Source of the DNA: Nitrospirillum sp034653275
GTDB lineage: Bacteria > Pseudomonadota > Alphaproteobacteria > Azospirillales > Azospirillaceae
Direction: 5' to 3'
Assembly (NCBI RefSeq): GCF_034653275.1
Contig: NZ_JAYEES010000003.1
Coordinates: 2,542,001 to 2,606,000, forward strand
DNA: 64,000 nucleotides
Positions 17,903 to 26,736 of this stretch are shown here, one piece after another; position 1 is the first letter of the stretch, and each line of letters opens with the position of its first letter. Made by a program: the position numbers and the translations under genes. The notes under the pieces are model-generated. The model had not been told where the DNA came from and ran no database searches. It saw only the letters and a list, made by a program, of their open reading frames with translations.

Positions 17903-18324
17903 CGGGGTCCCAAAAAGGAAACGGGCGGCCCGGGGATGGGGGGACCCGGGCCGCCCTTAGGTCGTCCGCCGAACGCGCTTTGGGGGGTGCGCAGCCAGGC
18001 CGGGATGGGGGAACCGGTACACTGGATCATCGAGCGGACACTGTTTCAGATAGGATGGGTACCGGGAAAAACAAGCACGCCAATACATCAGTATAGGGTG
18101 AGGAATAGATTTCACCGGGGGTGATCCACCGGATGGACGGGTACGTATCTTACGTCATATGCGGTTCGTCCTGCGGCGTTCCGTCCAACATCCTGCCAAA
18201 ACCCCCATGAAGCCCCGCGGCCAGTCGGAATGTCGCCTTTTTTCTTGCCCGCTATTGTAGCGCTCACATCCACCCAGCCCGCCGCCGCATACCAGTCCTC
18301 CGCCAAATCGCTAAGGTTTGCCTG
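17903..18324. other. Non-coding gap between pdeM and the photolyase gene
   Basis: Holds a 12-bp GC-rich hairpin (17923-17956, GGGCGGCCCGGG and its complement), then AT-richer sequence (18040-18160) suitable for a promoter. TGATCC at 18122-18127 is followed 18 bases later by TATCTT, loosely like an ECF sigma-E (ChrR-controlled) promoter. No convincing open frame. Confidence 0.5.
17923..17956 (+). terminator. GC-rich hairpin after pdeM, possible terminator
   Basis: A perfect 12-bp stem with a 10-base loop lies 21 bases after the stop codon. There is no T-run on the plus strand. On the minus strand it is followed by GTTTCCTTTTT, which would make a better terminator for antisense transcripts. 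Confidence 0.5.
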
Positions 18325-19801
18325 ATGTCCACGGCCTCCCATCCCGCCGTCCGTCCCATCGTCGTCTGGTTCCGCCAAGACCTGCGGTTGGCCGACAACC
18401 CGGCCCTGACCCACGCCGCCCAGTCCGGCCGGCCAGTGGTTCCGGTGTACATCCTGGACGACCAGACACCGGGCCCCTGGGGGCCAGGGGGCGCGTCGCG
18501 CTGGTGGCTGCACCACAGCCTGGCGGCCCTGTCCGGGGCGCTGGCCGGCTTGGGCTGTCCCCTCATCCTGCGGCGGGGCCGGTCGGACGTTGCGCTGCGC
18601 GCCCTGGTGCGGGAAACGGGGGCGGAGGCGGTGGTGTGGAACCGCTGCTATGAGCCGCACGCCATCGCCCGCGACAGCGCGCTGAAAGCCGACCTCAAGG
18701 CCGAGGGCGTCGCCGTCGACAGCTTCAATTCCGCCCTGCTGGCGGAACCGTGGACGGTGAAGACCGGCACGGGCGGCCCCTACAAGGTGTTCACCCCCTT
18801 CTGGAAGGCCGTGCGGGAGGGGTTGGATCCGGGGCCGCCGGAGCCCGCGCCCCAGCACCTGGCCGCCCTCCCCGCACCGCCCAGCGGCGACCGGCTGGAG
18901 GACTGGGGCTTGCTCCCCACCCGGCCCGACTGGGCGGGCGGCCTGCGCGACAGCTGGTCGCCCGGCGAAACGGGCGCGCGACGGCGTCTGGAGGATTTCC
19001 TGGCCCAGGCCGTGGCCCGCTACCCGAAAGGGCGCGACTATCCGGCGCAACCGCTGACGTCCCGCCTGTCCCCCCATTTGCACCACGGTGAGATCTCCCC
19101 CCGCCAGATCTGGGCGGCGGCGCGGACCCATGGTGCCGTCCCCCGGGGCGCCCAGGGGGGATGGACGGCGTGGAGTCGTTCCTGCGCGAGCTGGGGTGGC
19201 GCGAGTTCTCCCACCACCTGCTCTATCATTTCCCCTTCCTGCCCGAGCGCCCCTTGAACCCGAAGTTCGAGGCCTTCACCTGGGATGACAACGCCGCCCA
19301 CCTGGCGGCCTGGCGATGCGGGCAGACGGGCTATCCCATCGTCGACGCCGGGATGCGGGAGCTGTGGGCCACCGGCTGGATGCACAACCGGGTGCGCATG
19401 GTGGTGGGGTCCTTCCTGGTGAAGCACCTGCTGTTGCCCTGGACCGCCGGCCAGGCCTGGTTCTGGGACACGCTGGTGGACGCGGACCTGGCCAACAACG
19501 CCGCCAGCTGGCAATGGATCGCCGGCTGCGGTGCCGACGCCGCCCCCTATTTCCGCGTGTTCAACCCGGTGCTGCAGGGGGAGAAGTTCGACGCCGGGGG
19601 GACTATGTGCGCCGCTGGGTGCCTGAGCTGGCGGGCCTGCCCGACCGCGTGCTGCACCAGCCCTGGACGGCCGACCCCATCACCCTGCGGGCGGCCGGCG
19701 TGCGCCTGGGCCACGACTACCCTTACCCGGTGGTGGACCACAAGGCGGCGCGGCAGCGGGCGCTGGACACCTTCGCGGCGATCAAGGACGACAACGATTG
19801 A
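18325..19801 (+). pseudogene. phrB: Deoxyribodipyrimidine photo-lyase, reading frame broken twice
   Basis: Three consecutive frames together give one photolyase/cryptochrome of about 492 residues, the normal family length. The first (from 18325) carries the antenna domain (VWFRQDLRLADNPALTHA) up to ISPRQIWAAARTH. The second (from 19161) carries FAD-binding parts (ESFLRELGWREFSHHLLYHF, TGYPIVDAGMRELWATGWMH). The third ends with YVRRWVPELAGLPDRVLHQP. Each junction falls in a run of six G (19155-19160 and 19596-19601) and is repaired by one added G. FAD and light would drive repair of pyrimidine dimers if the frame were intact. Either both are sequence errors or the gene is dead; I favour errors. 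It leads a COG2907 gene. Confidence 0.85.
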
Positions 19802-19880
19802 CCTCTGGGGTTAAATGCCGATGCGAGATCAGATGGATGGCCAGGGACCCGCGAACGGCGCGGGCAGCGGGAGCGCGGGT

Positions 19881-21218
19881 ATGAAGATCGCCGTCATTGG
19901 CGCCGGCATCACGGGCATGAGCTGCGCCTGGCTGCTGGCGCGGCAGGGCCATGACGTGACCCTGTTCGAGCAGAACAGCTACCTGGGCGGCCATTCGAAC
20001 ACGGTGGACGTGCCCGGCCGCGGCGCCCATCCCATGCCCGTGGACACCGGCTTCATCGTCTACAACGCCGCGACATATCCCAACCTGGTGGCGTTGTTCG
20101 AGCATCTGGACGTGCCCACCCAGGCGTCCGACATGTCCTTCGCCGTCAGCCTGGACCGGGGGAAGCTGGAATATTCCGGCACCAACCTGGCCGGCATGTT
20201 CGCGCAAAAGCGCAACCTGCTGTCGCCCACCTATCACCTGATGCTGCGCGACATCCTGCGCTTCTACAAGACGGCCCCGGCGCTGCTGGACCAGCCCTCG
20301 GCCGCCGCCATGACACTGGGCGAATACCTGGTGGCGCAGCGCTACGGCCATCGCTTCATTTACGACCACCTGCTGCCCATGGGCGCGGCCATCTGGTCCT
20401 CCACCATCGGGGAGATGCTGTCCTTCCCGGTGCAAAGCTTCGTGCGCTTCTTCTGCAACCACGGCCTGCTGAAGCTGAAGGAACGGCCGCAGTGGCGCAC
20501 CGTCACGGGCGGCAGCCGCGCCTACGTCGCCCGCCTGACCCGGTCGCTGGAAGGCCGGCTGCACACCGGCCGCGCCATCGTGGCCCTGCGGCGTACCGGC
20601 ACCGCCGTGCATATCCAGGACTCCCAGGGGTGGAGCGGCAGCTATGACCACGTGGTGCTGGCGACCCACGCCGACCAGTCCCTGGCCCTGCTGCTGGACC
20701 CGTCGGAGGAGGAGCGGCGCATCCTGGGCGCCTTCCGCTATCAGATGAACCGGGCGGTGCTGCACCGCGACCCCCTGCTGATGCCCCGGCGCGCCAAGGC
20801 CTGGTCCAGCTGGAACTACAGCGCCCATTCCACCCGGGACCGCGACGCCAAGGTGTCCGTCACCTATTGGATGAATTTGCTGCAGGGCCTGGACAAGCGC
20901 GTGCCCCTGTTCGTCACCCTGAACCCCATCACCGAGCCGCGCCCGTCGCTGAAGGTGCGGGAGTTCATCTACGACCACCCGCTGTTCGACCTGGCCGCCG
21001 TGACGGCGCAGCAGGAATTGGGCCTGATCCAAGGCATCCGCCGCACCTGGTTCTGCGGCGCCTACTGCGGCTACGGCTTCCATGAGGATGGCCTGTCGGC
21101 CGGCCTCGCGGTGGCCGAATCGCTGGGGGCCCAACGGCCCTGGCAGGTCACCGACGCCTCCCCCGCCGGGCGCAACGCGCGCCCGCGGGGCAGCGCCCGC
21201 CTGGCGGCGGCGGGGTAA
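19881..21218 (+). CDS. COG2907-type NAD(P)/FAD-dependent oxidoreductase
   Basis: About 445 residues, amine-oxidase-like, with an N-terminal FAD Rossmann motif (MKIAVIGAGITGMSCAW), FEQNSYLGGHSNTV, and a C-terminal FAD contact (WFCGAYCGYGFHEDGLSAG). This COG2907 family commonly sits with photolyase, DUF1365 and cyclopropane fatty acid synthase genes in light and singlet oxygen responses. Here only photolyase is present, 79 bases upstream. I chose the ATG at 19881 because GGGAGCG precedes it and the FAD motif begins at once; an ATG at 19815 adds 22 polar residues. The reaction is unknown, possibly fatty acid modification. Confidence 0.88.
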   Translation: MKIAVIGAGITGMSCAWLLARQGHDVTLFEQNSYLGGHSNTVDVPGRGAHPMPVDTGFIVYNAATYPNLVALFEHLDVPTQASDMSFAVSLDRGKLEYSGTNLAGMFAQKRNLLSPTYHLMLRDILRFYKTAPALLDQPSAAAMTLGEYLVAQRYGHRFIYDHLLPMGAAIWSSTIGEMLSFPVQSFVRFFCNHGLLKLKERPQWRTVTGGSRAYVARLTRSLEGRLHTGRAIVALRRTGTAVHIQDSQGWSGSYDHVVLATHADQSLALLLDPSEEERRILGAFRYQMNRAVLHRDPLLMPRRAKAWSSWNYSAHSTRDRDAKVSVTYWMNLLQGLDKRVPLFVTLNPITEPRPSLKVREFIYDHPLFDLAAVTAQQELGLIQGIRRTWFCGAYCGYGFHEDGLSAGLAVAESLGAQRPWQVTDASPAGRNARPRGSARLAAAG

Positions 21219-21261
21219 GGGGAATGGTTCTGGTCGGCACGCGCATGGGGCGAATTACCAC

Positions 21262-21284
21262 CCCGGCCTGATCCACAGGCCGGG
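21262..21284 (+). terminator. Hairpin after the COG2907 gene
   Basis: A 9-bp perfect stem, CCCGGCCTG/CAGGCCGGG, with a 5-base loop lies 44 bases past the stop codon. No T-run follows (CCGTTGG), so termination would be weak or Rho-assisted. Confidence 0.45.
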
Positions 21285-21333
21285 CCGTTGGCGTTCACCC
21301 CATCCGTCGCACCTTCCCGAGGACATCATCCCC

Positions 21334-21828
21334 ATGACATCCCCCACGCCCATGCTGCACCTGGTGTGCGGCAAGATCGCCGCCGGCAAGTCCACGCTCA
21401 CCGCCACCCTGGCGGCCGCACCCGGCACCATCCTGCTGAGCGAAGACCACTGGCTGGCCCGTCTTTATCCCGAGGAACTGGGCAGCGTCGCCGACTACAT
21501 CCGGCTCAGCGCCCGCCTGCGCCAGGCGCTGGGGCCGCACGTCGTGGCCCTGCTGCGGGCCGGGCTGTCGGTGGTGCTGGACTTCCCCGCCAACACGCCC
21601 GGCTTGCGCCTGTGGATGCGCGGCGTGTTCGAGGAGGCCGGCGCCGCCCACACCCTGCATTTCCTGGATGTGTCGGATGAAATCTGCCGCCGGCGCCTGC
21701 ACGCCCGCAACGCCGCCGGTGGCCACGACTTCGCCGCCACCGACGCGGAGTTCGACGCCATCACCCGCTATTTCGTCCCGCCCGACCCGGCGGAGGGGTT
21801 CAGCGTCATTCGCCACCTCGCCGATTGA
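21334..21828 (+). CDS. AAA/P-loop kinase-like protein (zeta-toxin or gluconate-kinase type)
   Basis: A 164-residue P-loop protein with Walker A CGKIAAGKST near residues 10-19, a DxD-like element in VVLDFPANT, and a lid region CRRRLHARN. The layout resembles small-molecule kinases of the zeta-toxin/ATP-binding AAA_33 family. No antitoxin-like gene is adjacent, so toxin function is unlikely. The start at 21334 follows GAGGACATC. The longer upstream frame (from 21082) is antisense-like sequence from the previous gene. Confidence 0.8.
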   Translation: MTSPTPMLHLVCGKIAAGKSTLTATLAAAPGTILLSEDHWLARLYPEELGSVADYIRLSARLRQALGPHVVALLRAGLSVVLDFPANTPGLRLWMRGVFEEAGAAHTLHFLDVSDEICRRRLHARNAAGGHDFAATDAEFDAITRYFVPPDPAEGFSVIRHLAD

Positions 21829-21851
21829 CGCCAGCCCGGCTGGGCGGCAGG

Positions 21852-22613
21852 TCAGCCCGCCAGGAAGTCCGCGATGGCCCGGCCCAGGTCGGGCTTGGTC
21901 ACGGCGCTCATATGGTCACCGGGGATTTCGACGTAGCGGGCATTGGGCAGGGCAGCGACCAGGTCGGACGCGGACCCGTTATCCTGGTCCTGCGCGCCGG
22001 CGGTGATCAGGATGGGCAGGTCCAGGCCGGCCAGGACGCCGGGCGGTGTGTCGACGAAGGTCTCCAGGATGTTCAGCAGGGCGACGGGATCGCCGCCCAC
22101 CGTCTTCAGGAAGGCCTCCGCCATCCATTCCGGCGTGCCACGCTCGAAGGTGCCCAGGTTGGTCAGGATGCGGCGGAAATGCTCCCCCCGGCCGGCGGTG
22201 TTGGTCAGGCCGGCCAGGCCCATGCCGGCGCAGATGGCGCGGGCCGGGGTGGCGCCGCGCGCCAGCATGCGCATGGTGGTGCGCCCGCCCAGGGAATAGC
22301 CGCCCAGGTCATAGTCGGTCAGGCCCAGATGCTCCACCAGCGCCAGGCCGTCGTCGGCCAGCACGTCGGGCGGATAGGCCGAGACCTCATGCGGCTTGGC
22401 GCTGTCCCCGTGGGCCCGCAGGTCGGGCATGATGACGCGATACCCCCGCTCCGCGATGCGGGCGGCATGGCCGTACCTCAGCCAATTGACCGTGGCGGTG
22501 GAGAAATAGCCGTGGATCAGCACCAGCGGCCGGCCTTGGCCCAGCTCGCGATAGGCCAGGCGCTGGCCGTCGCGGCCGAAAAAGTGCTGAACGGCGATGT
22601 CGGAAGGGGCCAC
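21852..22613 (-). CDS. Alpha/beta-fold hydrolase
   Basis: A 253-residue alpha/beta hydrolase with the oxyanion-hole element LIHGYFSTATVNW, nucleophile elbow GYSLGGR near residue 100, PDLRAHGDSAKP, an acid-bearing strand (ILITAGAQDQDN), and the catalytic histidine in IPGDHMSAVTK. It starts at a GTG (22613) with no better ATG in frame nearby. No signal peptide. It lies in tandem with the GNAT gene on the minus strand. Substrate unknown; esterase or C-C hydrolase activity are both possible. Confidence 0.88.
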   Translation of the reverse strand: MAPSDIAVQHFFGRDGQRLAYRELGQGRPLVLIHGYFSTATVNWLRYGHAARIAERGYRVIMPDLRAHGDSAKPHEVSAYPPDVLADDGLALVEHLGLTDYDLGGYSLGGRTTMRMLARGATPARAICAGMGLAGLTNTAGRGEHFRRILTNLGTFERGTPEWMAEAFLKTVGGDPVALLNILETFVDTPPGVLAGLDLPILITAGAQDQDNGSASDLVAALPNARYVEIPGDHMSAVTKPDLGRAIADFLAG

Positions 22614-22691
22614 GATGGTGCATCCGGCGTTGGGAAAGGTCGGGTCCCAAAACTATCGCCGGGCCGCCGGATTGGAAAAGTCTTCCGCCGC

Positions 22692-23162
22692 TTAACGGCC
22701 GAGCGTCTTGCGCATGCCCCACGCGGCCAGCTGGGTGCCGCAGCCCATGGTCATCAGGCGGGGACCCTGCCGCTGATAGCCCATGGCCTCATAAAACCCC
22801 ACCGCGTTCATGGAGGAGGTGAGGTGCAGGGCGCCGGCGCCCCGGTCGCGGGCCAGGGTCTCGATCTCTTCCAACAGGCGGCGGCCGGTGCCCTTGGCGG
22901 CCACGGGGTCGACGTAGACGGCCCGCACCTCGGCGCTGTACAGCGCGGAGAAGCCGACCACGCGGCCCGCCTGCTCCGCCACCAGCACGTGCTCCCCCCA
23001 CTCCGTCATGGCGGTGCGATAGTCCGCGGCCTCACGCCCGCCCAGAAGGGCGATGAGTTGTTCGGGCGAATAATGCCCGGCGCAGAAAGCGTGGACGGAG
23101 CGGATGTGGACTTGGCGAATGCCCTCGGCGTCGTCGGCCTCGCCAGCGCGGATCACCGGCAT
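22692..23162 (-). CDS. GNAT-family N-acetyltransferase
   Basis: A 156-residue acetyltransferase of the GNAT fold. The acetyl-CoA loop is visible as VYVDPVAAKGTGRRLLEEIE, followed by the LHLTSSMNAVGFYEAMGY strand-helix with the usual F-Y-E near the C-terminus. I used the ATG at 23162 because PVIRAGEADD is a typical GNAT beginning; another at 23213 would add 17 residues. Acceptor unknown. It is followed by the hydrolase gene at a 78-base gap. Confidence 0.85.
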   Translation of the reverse strand: MPVIRAGEADDAEGIRQVHIRSVHAFCAGHYSPEQLIALLGGREAADYRTAMTEWGEHVLVAEQAGRVVGFSALYSAEVRAVYVDPVAAKGTGRRLLEEIETLARDRGAGALHLTSSMNAVGFYEAMGYQRQGPRLMTMGCGTQLAAWGMRKTLGR

Positions 23163-23213
23163 CGGGGCATCAAGGGGGGGTGTGCGTATGCTCGACCGGT
23201 ACATGCCGCCCAA

Positions 23214-23523
23214 TTCTATCCTCGCCCAGGGGCTTCGGCAGCGCCCGTCCAGCCCCAGGAACGGGCGCGGTCATTTCAAAGGAAACGTGCGCACCCCGGT
23301 TCCCCAACGCGGGAAAGCTGCACGTCAACGAAGTATGCACGGCGAAGACGCCGAAAGCGATGCCTCGCATGCACCCATTGCTATTTTCCCGACAATCCGA
23401 GCGGCGCGCAAGCCGGCCGTTCATCGTTTCGACATCAGCGGTGCAGGAATGCCCGGCGGGGGCTTCCATCCCCGACCGGGGCCGCTATCCTGGCGAGACA
23501 TATTCCCTGCGATAGGCCGCCCC
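23214..23523. other. Non-coding gap upstream of the formylglutamate amidohydrolase gene
   Basis: About 310 bases between a minus-strand GNAT gene and a plus-strand hydrolase gene. It is less GC-rich around 23330-23400. I see no stem-loop, repeat or strong promoter. An in-frame ATG at 23449 makes part of it potential coding sequence for the next gene. Confidence 0.4.
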
Positions 23524-24330
23524 TTGGACACGCTTGCCTCCCCCTCCGCCTTGCTTGCCCCGGACGAGCCGCCCGCCGTCACGGTGGTGAATCCCCAGGG
23601 GCCCGCGCCTGTGGTGCTGCTGTGCGAACATGCCGCACGCCGCGTGCCCGCGCACCTGGGCACCCTGGGCGTTCCGGCGGCCGACATGGAACGGCACATC
23701 GCCTGGGACATCGGGGCGGAGGCCGTGACTCGCGCGCTGGCCCAGCGGCTGGACGCGCCGGCGGTCATCGCCGGATATTCCCGCCTGGTGGTGGATTTGA
23801 ACCGCCCTCTGGACAGCGCCACGCTGATGCCGGCGGTCAGCGATGGCACCCCCATCCTGGCCAACCAGGCCCTGACCGATGCCGATCGCCAGGCGCGGCT
23901 GGACACCCTGTTCCACCCTTACCACGCCGCCGTGCACGCCTGTGTCGACGCCAAGCGCGCGGTGGGCCAGGCGCCGGCCATCATCTCCGTCCACAGCTTC
24001 ACGCCGGTCATGAACGGCGTCCAGCGCCCCTGGCACCTAGGCGTGCTGTGGGACCAGGATGGCCGCCTGCCCCTGCCCTTGCTGGACCTGCTGCGGGCCC
24101 TGCCGGGCGTGATGGTGGGCGACAACGTCCCTTACTCGGGCCGCGACGGCCACGGCTACACCCTGAAGACCCATTCCACCCGCTCGGGCCTGCCCGGGGT
24201 GTTGATCGAGGTGCGGCAGGATCTGATCGGCGACGCGGCCGGGGTGGAGCATTGGTCGGCCCTGCTGGCCCAAGCCCTTGGACAGCTGATCGGGCGCCCC
24301 GATATACACCACGTGCTGGCCGGCGCCTGA
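23524..24330 (+). CDS. N-formylglutamate amidohydrolase family protein
   Basis: A 268-residue member of the N-formylglutamate amidohydrolase (HutG/DUF3000-like) family, metal-dependent. Visible motifs are VVLLCEHAARRVPAHLGTLG, YSRLVVDLNRPLDS, ISVHSFTPVMNGVQRPW and the C-terminal GVLIEVRQDLIGD. The family removes formate from N-formylglutamate in histidine degradation, or acts on related formyl/acyl amino acids. No hut genes are nearby, so that role is unproven. I use a TTG at 23524; an ATG at 23449 would add 25 residues with little family resemblance. DUF1244 follows after 28 bases, likely co-transcribed. Confidence 0.85.
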   Translation: MDTLASPSALLAPDEPPAVTVVNPQGPAPVVLLCEHAARRVPAHLGTLGVPAADMERHIAWDIGAEAVTRALAQRLDAPAVIAGYSRLVVDLNRPLDSATLMPAVSDGTPILANQALTDADRQARLDTLFHPYHAAVHACVDAKRAVGQAPAIISVHSFTPVMNGVQRPWHLGVLWDQDGRLPLPLLDLLRALPGVMVGDNVPYSGRDGHGYTLKTHSTRSGLPGVLIEVRQDLIGDAAGVEHWSALLAQALGQLIGRPDIHHVLAGA

Positions 24331-24358
24331 GCCGCCCCCCCATTCACAAGGATATCCC

Positions 24359-24667
<309 letters not shown>

Positions 24668-24772
24668 CGCGGGCGCCGCCCCCATTCCCGGCGCTTGCCC
24701 ATCCCCGGCGGCGCAGGTAAGGTCGCGCCCTCACCATTCAGACCACCCACTTAGAACGAAGAGGCATTCCCC

Positions 24773-25033
24773 ATGTCGGACGCCCCGGTATCGGATGTTG
24801 GCGGCATCGCCGGCGACCGCCTGCGCTCCATCATCGAGCGCATCGAACGCCTGGAAGAGGACAAGAAGGGCATCGCGGACGACATCAAGGACATCTACGC
24901 CGAAGCCAAGGGCGTGGGGTTCGAGACCAAAATCATCCGCGCCATCGTCCGCCTGCGGAAGATGGAAAAGAACGACCGGCAGGAACAGGACGCCCTGCTG
25001 GAGCTCTACAAGGCCGCGTTGGGCATGGAATGA
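24773..25033 (+). CDS. gapR: Nucleoid-associated protein GapR (DUF2312)
   Basis: An 86-residue, highly helical protein with the DUF2312 signature: RLRSIIERIERLEEDKKGI, followed by DIYAEAKGVGFETKIIRAIV and MEKNDRQEQD. GapR forms dimers to tetramers that wrap overtwisted DNA ahead of replication and transcription and helps topoisomerases. It is typical of alphaproteobacteria. It has an uninterrupted start at 24773 and is followed by a good terminator. The match to the family is nearly complete in length and motif. Confidence 0.95.
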   Translation: MSDAPVSDVGGIAGDRLRSIIERIERLEEDKKGIADDIKDIYAEAKGVGFETKIIRAIVRLRKMEKNDRQEQDALLELYKAALGME

Positions 25034-25071
25034 GCTGCGGGGCTCGTGAGAGCCCCGGCGCCGTCAGGATC

Positions 25072-25106
25072 AAGGCCGGGCCGCCAGCGGGCGCCCGGCC
25101 TTTTTC
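25072..25106 (+). terminator. Intrinsic terminator after gapR
   Basis: Stem AAGGCCGGGC/GCCCGGCCTT (10 bp) with an 11-base loop is followed by TTTCTTC. It lies 38 bases past the gapR stop, before the convergent mazF-type gene. Confidence 0.8.
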
Positions 25107-25107
25107 T

Positions 25108-25455
25108 TCAGCCCGCGAGACCGATGAGAGCCCCCAACTTCGCCCTCAAGTCCACCAGCACCTCCAGCGGAACCGCAGCCCCCATCGGCCGGACAAGTCG
25201 GGCCAGAGTATCTATGCTGCGCACATGACTGGTCAGTATTTCGCCCGTGATCGGCAACCCCTCCGGCAGCACCACGCTGGTTCCGAAGGGGCGAACCTTG
25301 CTGGTTATGGGGCAGACGATGGCGAAGCGGCTGGCATCCCAGAACACCCCCGGCGATACCACCACGGCTGGCCGGCGGCCGCCCTGTTCCCGTCCCAACC
25401 TGGGATCAAAATCCGTCCAGATGAGGTCTCCGGCCTCAGGCCGGTATTCGGTCAC
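25108..25455 (-). CDS. mazF: MazF/PemK-family toxin (predicted endoribonuclease)
   Basis: A 115-residue MazF-fold protein: PEAGDLIWTDFDPRLGREQG near residues 6-25, GRRPAVVVSP, and IVCPITSKVRPFGTSVVLP. These are the typical elements of sequence-specific mRNA interferases of type II toxin-antitoxin systems. It begins with GTG at 25455 and overlaps the upstream antitoxin by four bases (GTGA), which couples their translation. The length is normal, with no truncation. Activity is inferred. Confidence 0.92.
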   Translation of the reverse strand: MTEYRPEAGDLIWTDFDPRLGREQGGRRPAVVVSPGVFWDASRFAIVCPITSKVRPFGTSVVLPEGLPITGEILTSHVRSIDTLARLVRPMGAAVPLEVLVDLRAKLGALIGLAG

Positions 25456-25694
25456 TCGACCACCTCACGGCCGACATCATCACCCCACTCGAAGGCGGCT
25501 CCCATGGCATCGGGAGTCATGCCCGCAAGCAGATCAGCCAACTGGTAACGCGGGCGGGTCGGCGAGATGACGATCCGGCCATGCTCGGCCACCATCTCCA
25601 CGCGGTCGCCTTCGGTCAGGCCCACTTCACTCGCGATATCCTTGGGCACCCGCAGCCCCAGGCTGTTGCCCCACCGTGAAATCTGAACCTGCAT
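25452..25694 (-). CDS. mazE: MazE/AbrB-type antitoxin
   Basis: An 80-residue antitoxin with the N-terminal swapped-hairpin AbrB/SpoVT fold: ISRWGNSLGLRVPKDIASEV, then GDRVEMVAEHGRIVI. An acidic tail (MGAAFEWGDDVGREVVE) suits toxin neutralisation. It precedes the toxin gene with a four-base overlap, so the pair is a complete MazEF-type module. Such pairs usually repress their own promoter, expected in the short region upstream near 25700-25750. Confidence 0.9.
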   Translation of the reverse strand: MQVQISRWGNSLGLRVPKDIASEVGLTEGDRVEMVAEHGRIVISPTRPRYQLADLLAGMTPDAMGAAFEWGDDVGREVVE

Positions 25695-25749
25695 GACAGC
25701 CTCCTGGCTTCTTCCAAGCCGAAGGATATCCGCCGGATATACAGACTTG

Positions 25750-26610
25750 TCAATCGAACCGGTACGCGTCCATGGCCAGGGCGCCCAGCTGCACGCTGCC
25801 GTGCAGGCGGCGGCCGGGCTGCCCGGGGCTGGCGGCGCCCACAGCGGCGAACAGGGGCAGAAGGTGCTCATCGCGCGGGTGGTTCTGGCGGGCGAAGGGG
25901 GCGCGGGCGCGATAGTCGTCCAACGCGGCCACGTCGGCACCGCTGACCTTGTCATGGATCCAGGACTGGAAGGCGGCGGCCCAGGGCGCCACCTCGTCCG
26001 TGCCCTCCCACGCCAGGTCGCGCAGATTGTGGGTCAGGGAGCCCGAGGCGATGATCAGCACCCCCTGGTCGCGCAGGGGCCGCAGCGCCTCACCCAGGCG
26101 CCGGTGATGGACGGGGCCCAGGTGCGGCTGGATGGACAGCTGGACCACCGGGATGTCGGCCTCCGGGAACATCAGGATCAGGGGGATCCAGGCGCCGTGG
26201 TCCAGCCCCCGCGCCTCCCCGGCCGTGACCGTGATGCCGGCGGCGGCCAGGGCCCCCAGGGCCGCCCGCGCCACCTCCGGCGCGCCGGGGGCGGGGTAGC
26301 GCATCTCGAACAGCGCGCGGGGGAATCCGCCGAAATCGTGGATGGTCTCGGGCCGGTCGGCCAGGGAGGCCGTGGGCGCCGCCGTCTCCCAGTGCGCCGA
26401 CAGCACCAGGATGGCGCGAGGGGCGCCCGCCGCCCGGATGTCGCGGCCCAGGGACTGCAGGAAGCGCCGCGCCGCGCTGTCCTGCAGCGCCAGCATGGGG
26501 GAGCCGTGGGAGATGAAATAGACCGGCTGGCGCGCCGCCGTGGCCGGGGCCGCGCTGGGGGCGGCACTGGGGACGGGGGTGGGCATGACGGCGGAGAAGG
26601 CGGGCGGCAT
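25750..26610 (-). CDS. DODA-type extradiol aromatic ring-opening dioxygenase
   Basis: About 286 residues of the YgiD/4,5-DOPA dioxygenase-like class III extradiol family. Metal ligands and context are visible: FISHGSPMLA, LSAHWE, LDHGAWIPL, ASGSLTHNL and DEHLLPLF. The enzyme opens catechol-type rings with Fe2+ or Zn2+ in the cytoplasm. I use the ATG at 26610; the open frame extends to 26700 but that part overlaps the likely operator. It is divergent from a LysR regulator, a common arrangement. The true substrate is unknown. Confidence 0.88.
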   Translation of the reverse strand: MPPAFSAVMPTPVPSAAPSAAPATAARQPVYFISHGSPMLALQDSAARRFLQSLGRDIRAAGAPRAILVLSAHWETAAPTASLADRPETIHDFGGFPRALFEMRYPAPGAPEVARAALGALAAAGITVTAGEARGLDHGAWIPLILMFPEADIPVVQLSIQPHLGPVHHRRLGEALRPLRDQGVLIIASGSLTHNLRDLAWEGTDEVAPWAAAFQSWIHDKVSGADVAALDDYRARAPFARQNHPRDEHLLPLFAAVGAASPGQPGRRLHGSVQLGALAMDAYRFD

Positions 26611-26691
26611 GGGGCGGGACCTTGGGTTCGGAAGGACTGACCCTTCCAACATGGGCCCATCGGCACCATTTGCCAAATCACTGGTTATCAA

Positions 26692-26714
26692 CATCACCAT
26701 TCACCATAGTGATG
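26692..26714. promoter_or_regulatory. LysR-type operator: perfect palindrome with 11-base spacer
   Basis: CATCAC (26692-26697), 11 bases, then GTGATG (26709-26714), exact inverted halves that include the T-N11-A LysR box form. It lies 23 bases before the LysR start, in the divergent region shared with the dioxygenase gene. Confidence 0.7.
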
Positions 26715-26736
26715 TGCCATTGCCGAGGGGCCATTC

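Noticed and set aside
19155..19601. Programmed frameshifting in the photolyase gene
   Set aside because: Both junctions need the same single-base insertion at G6 runs, there is no downstream stimulator structure evident, and the same defect occurs in panB.
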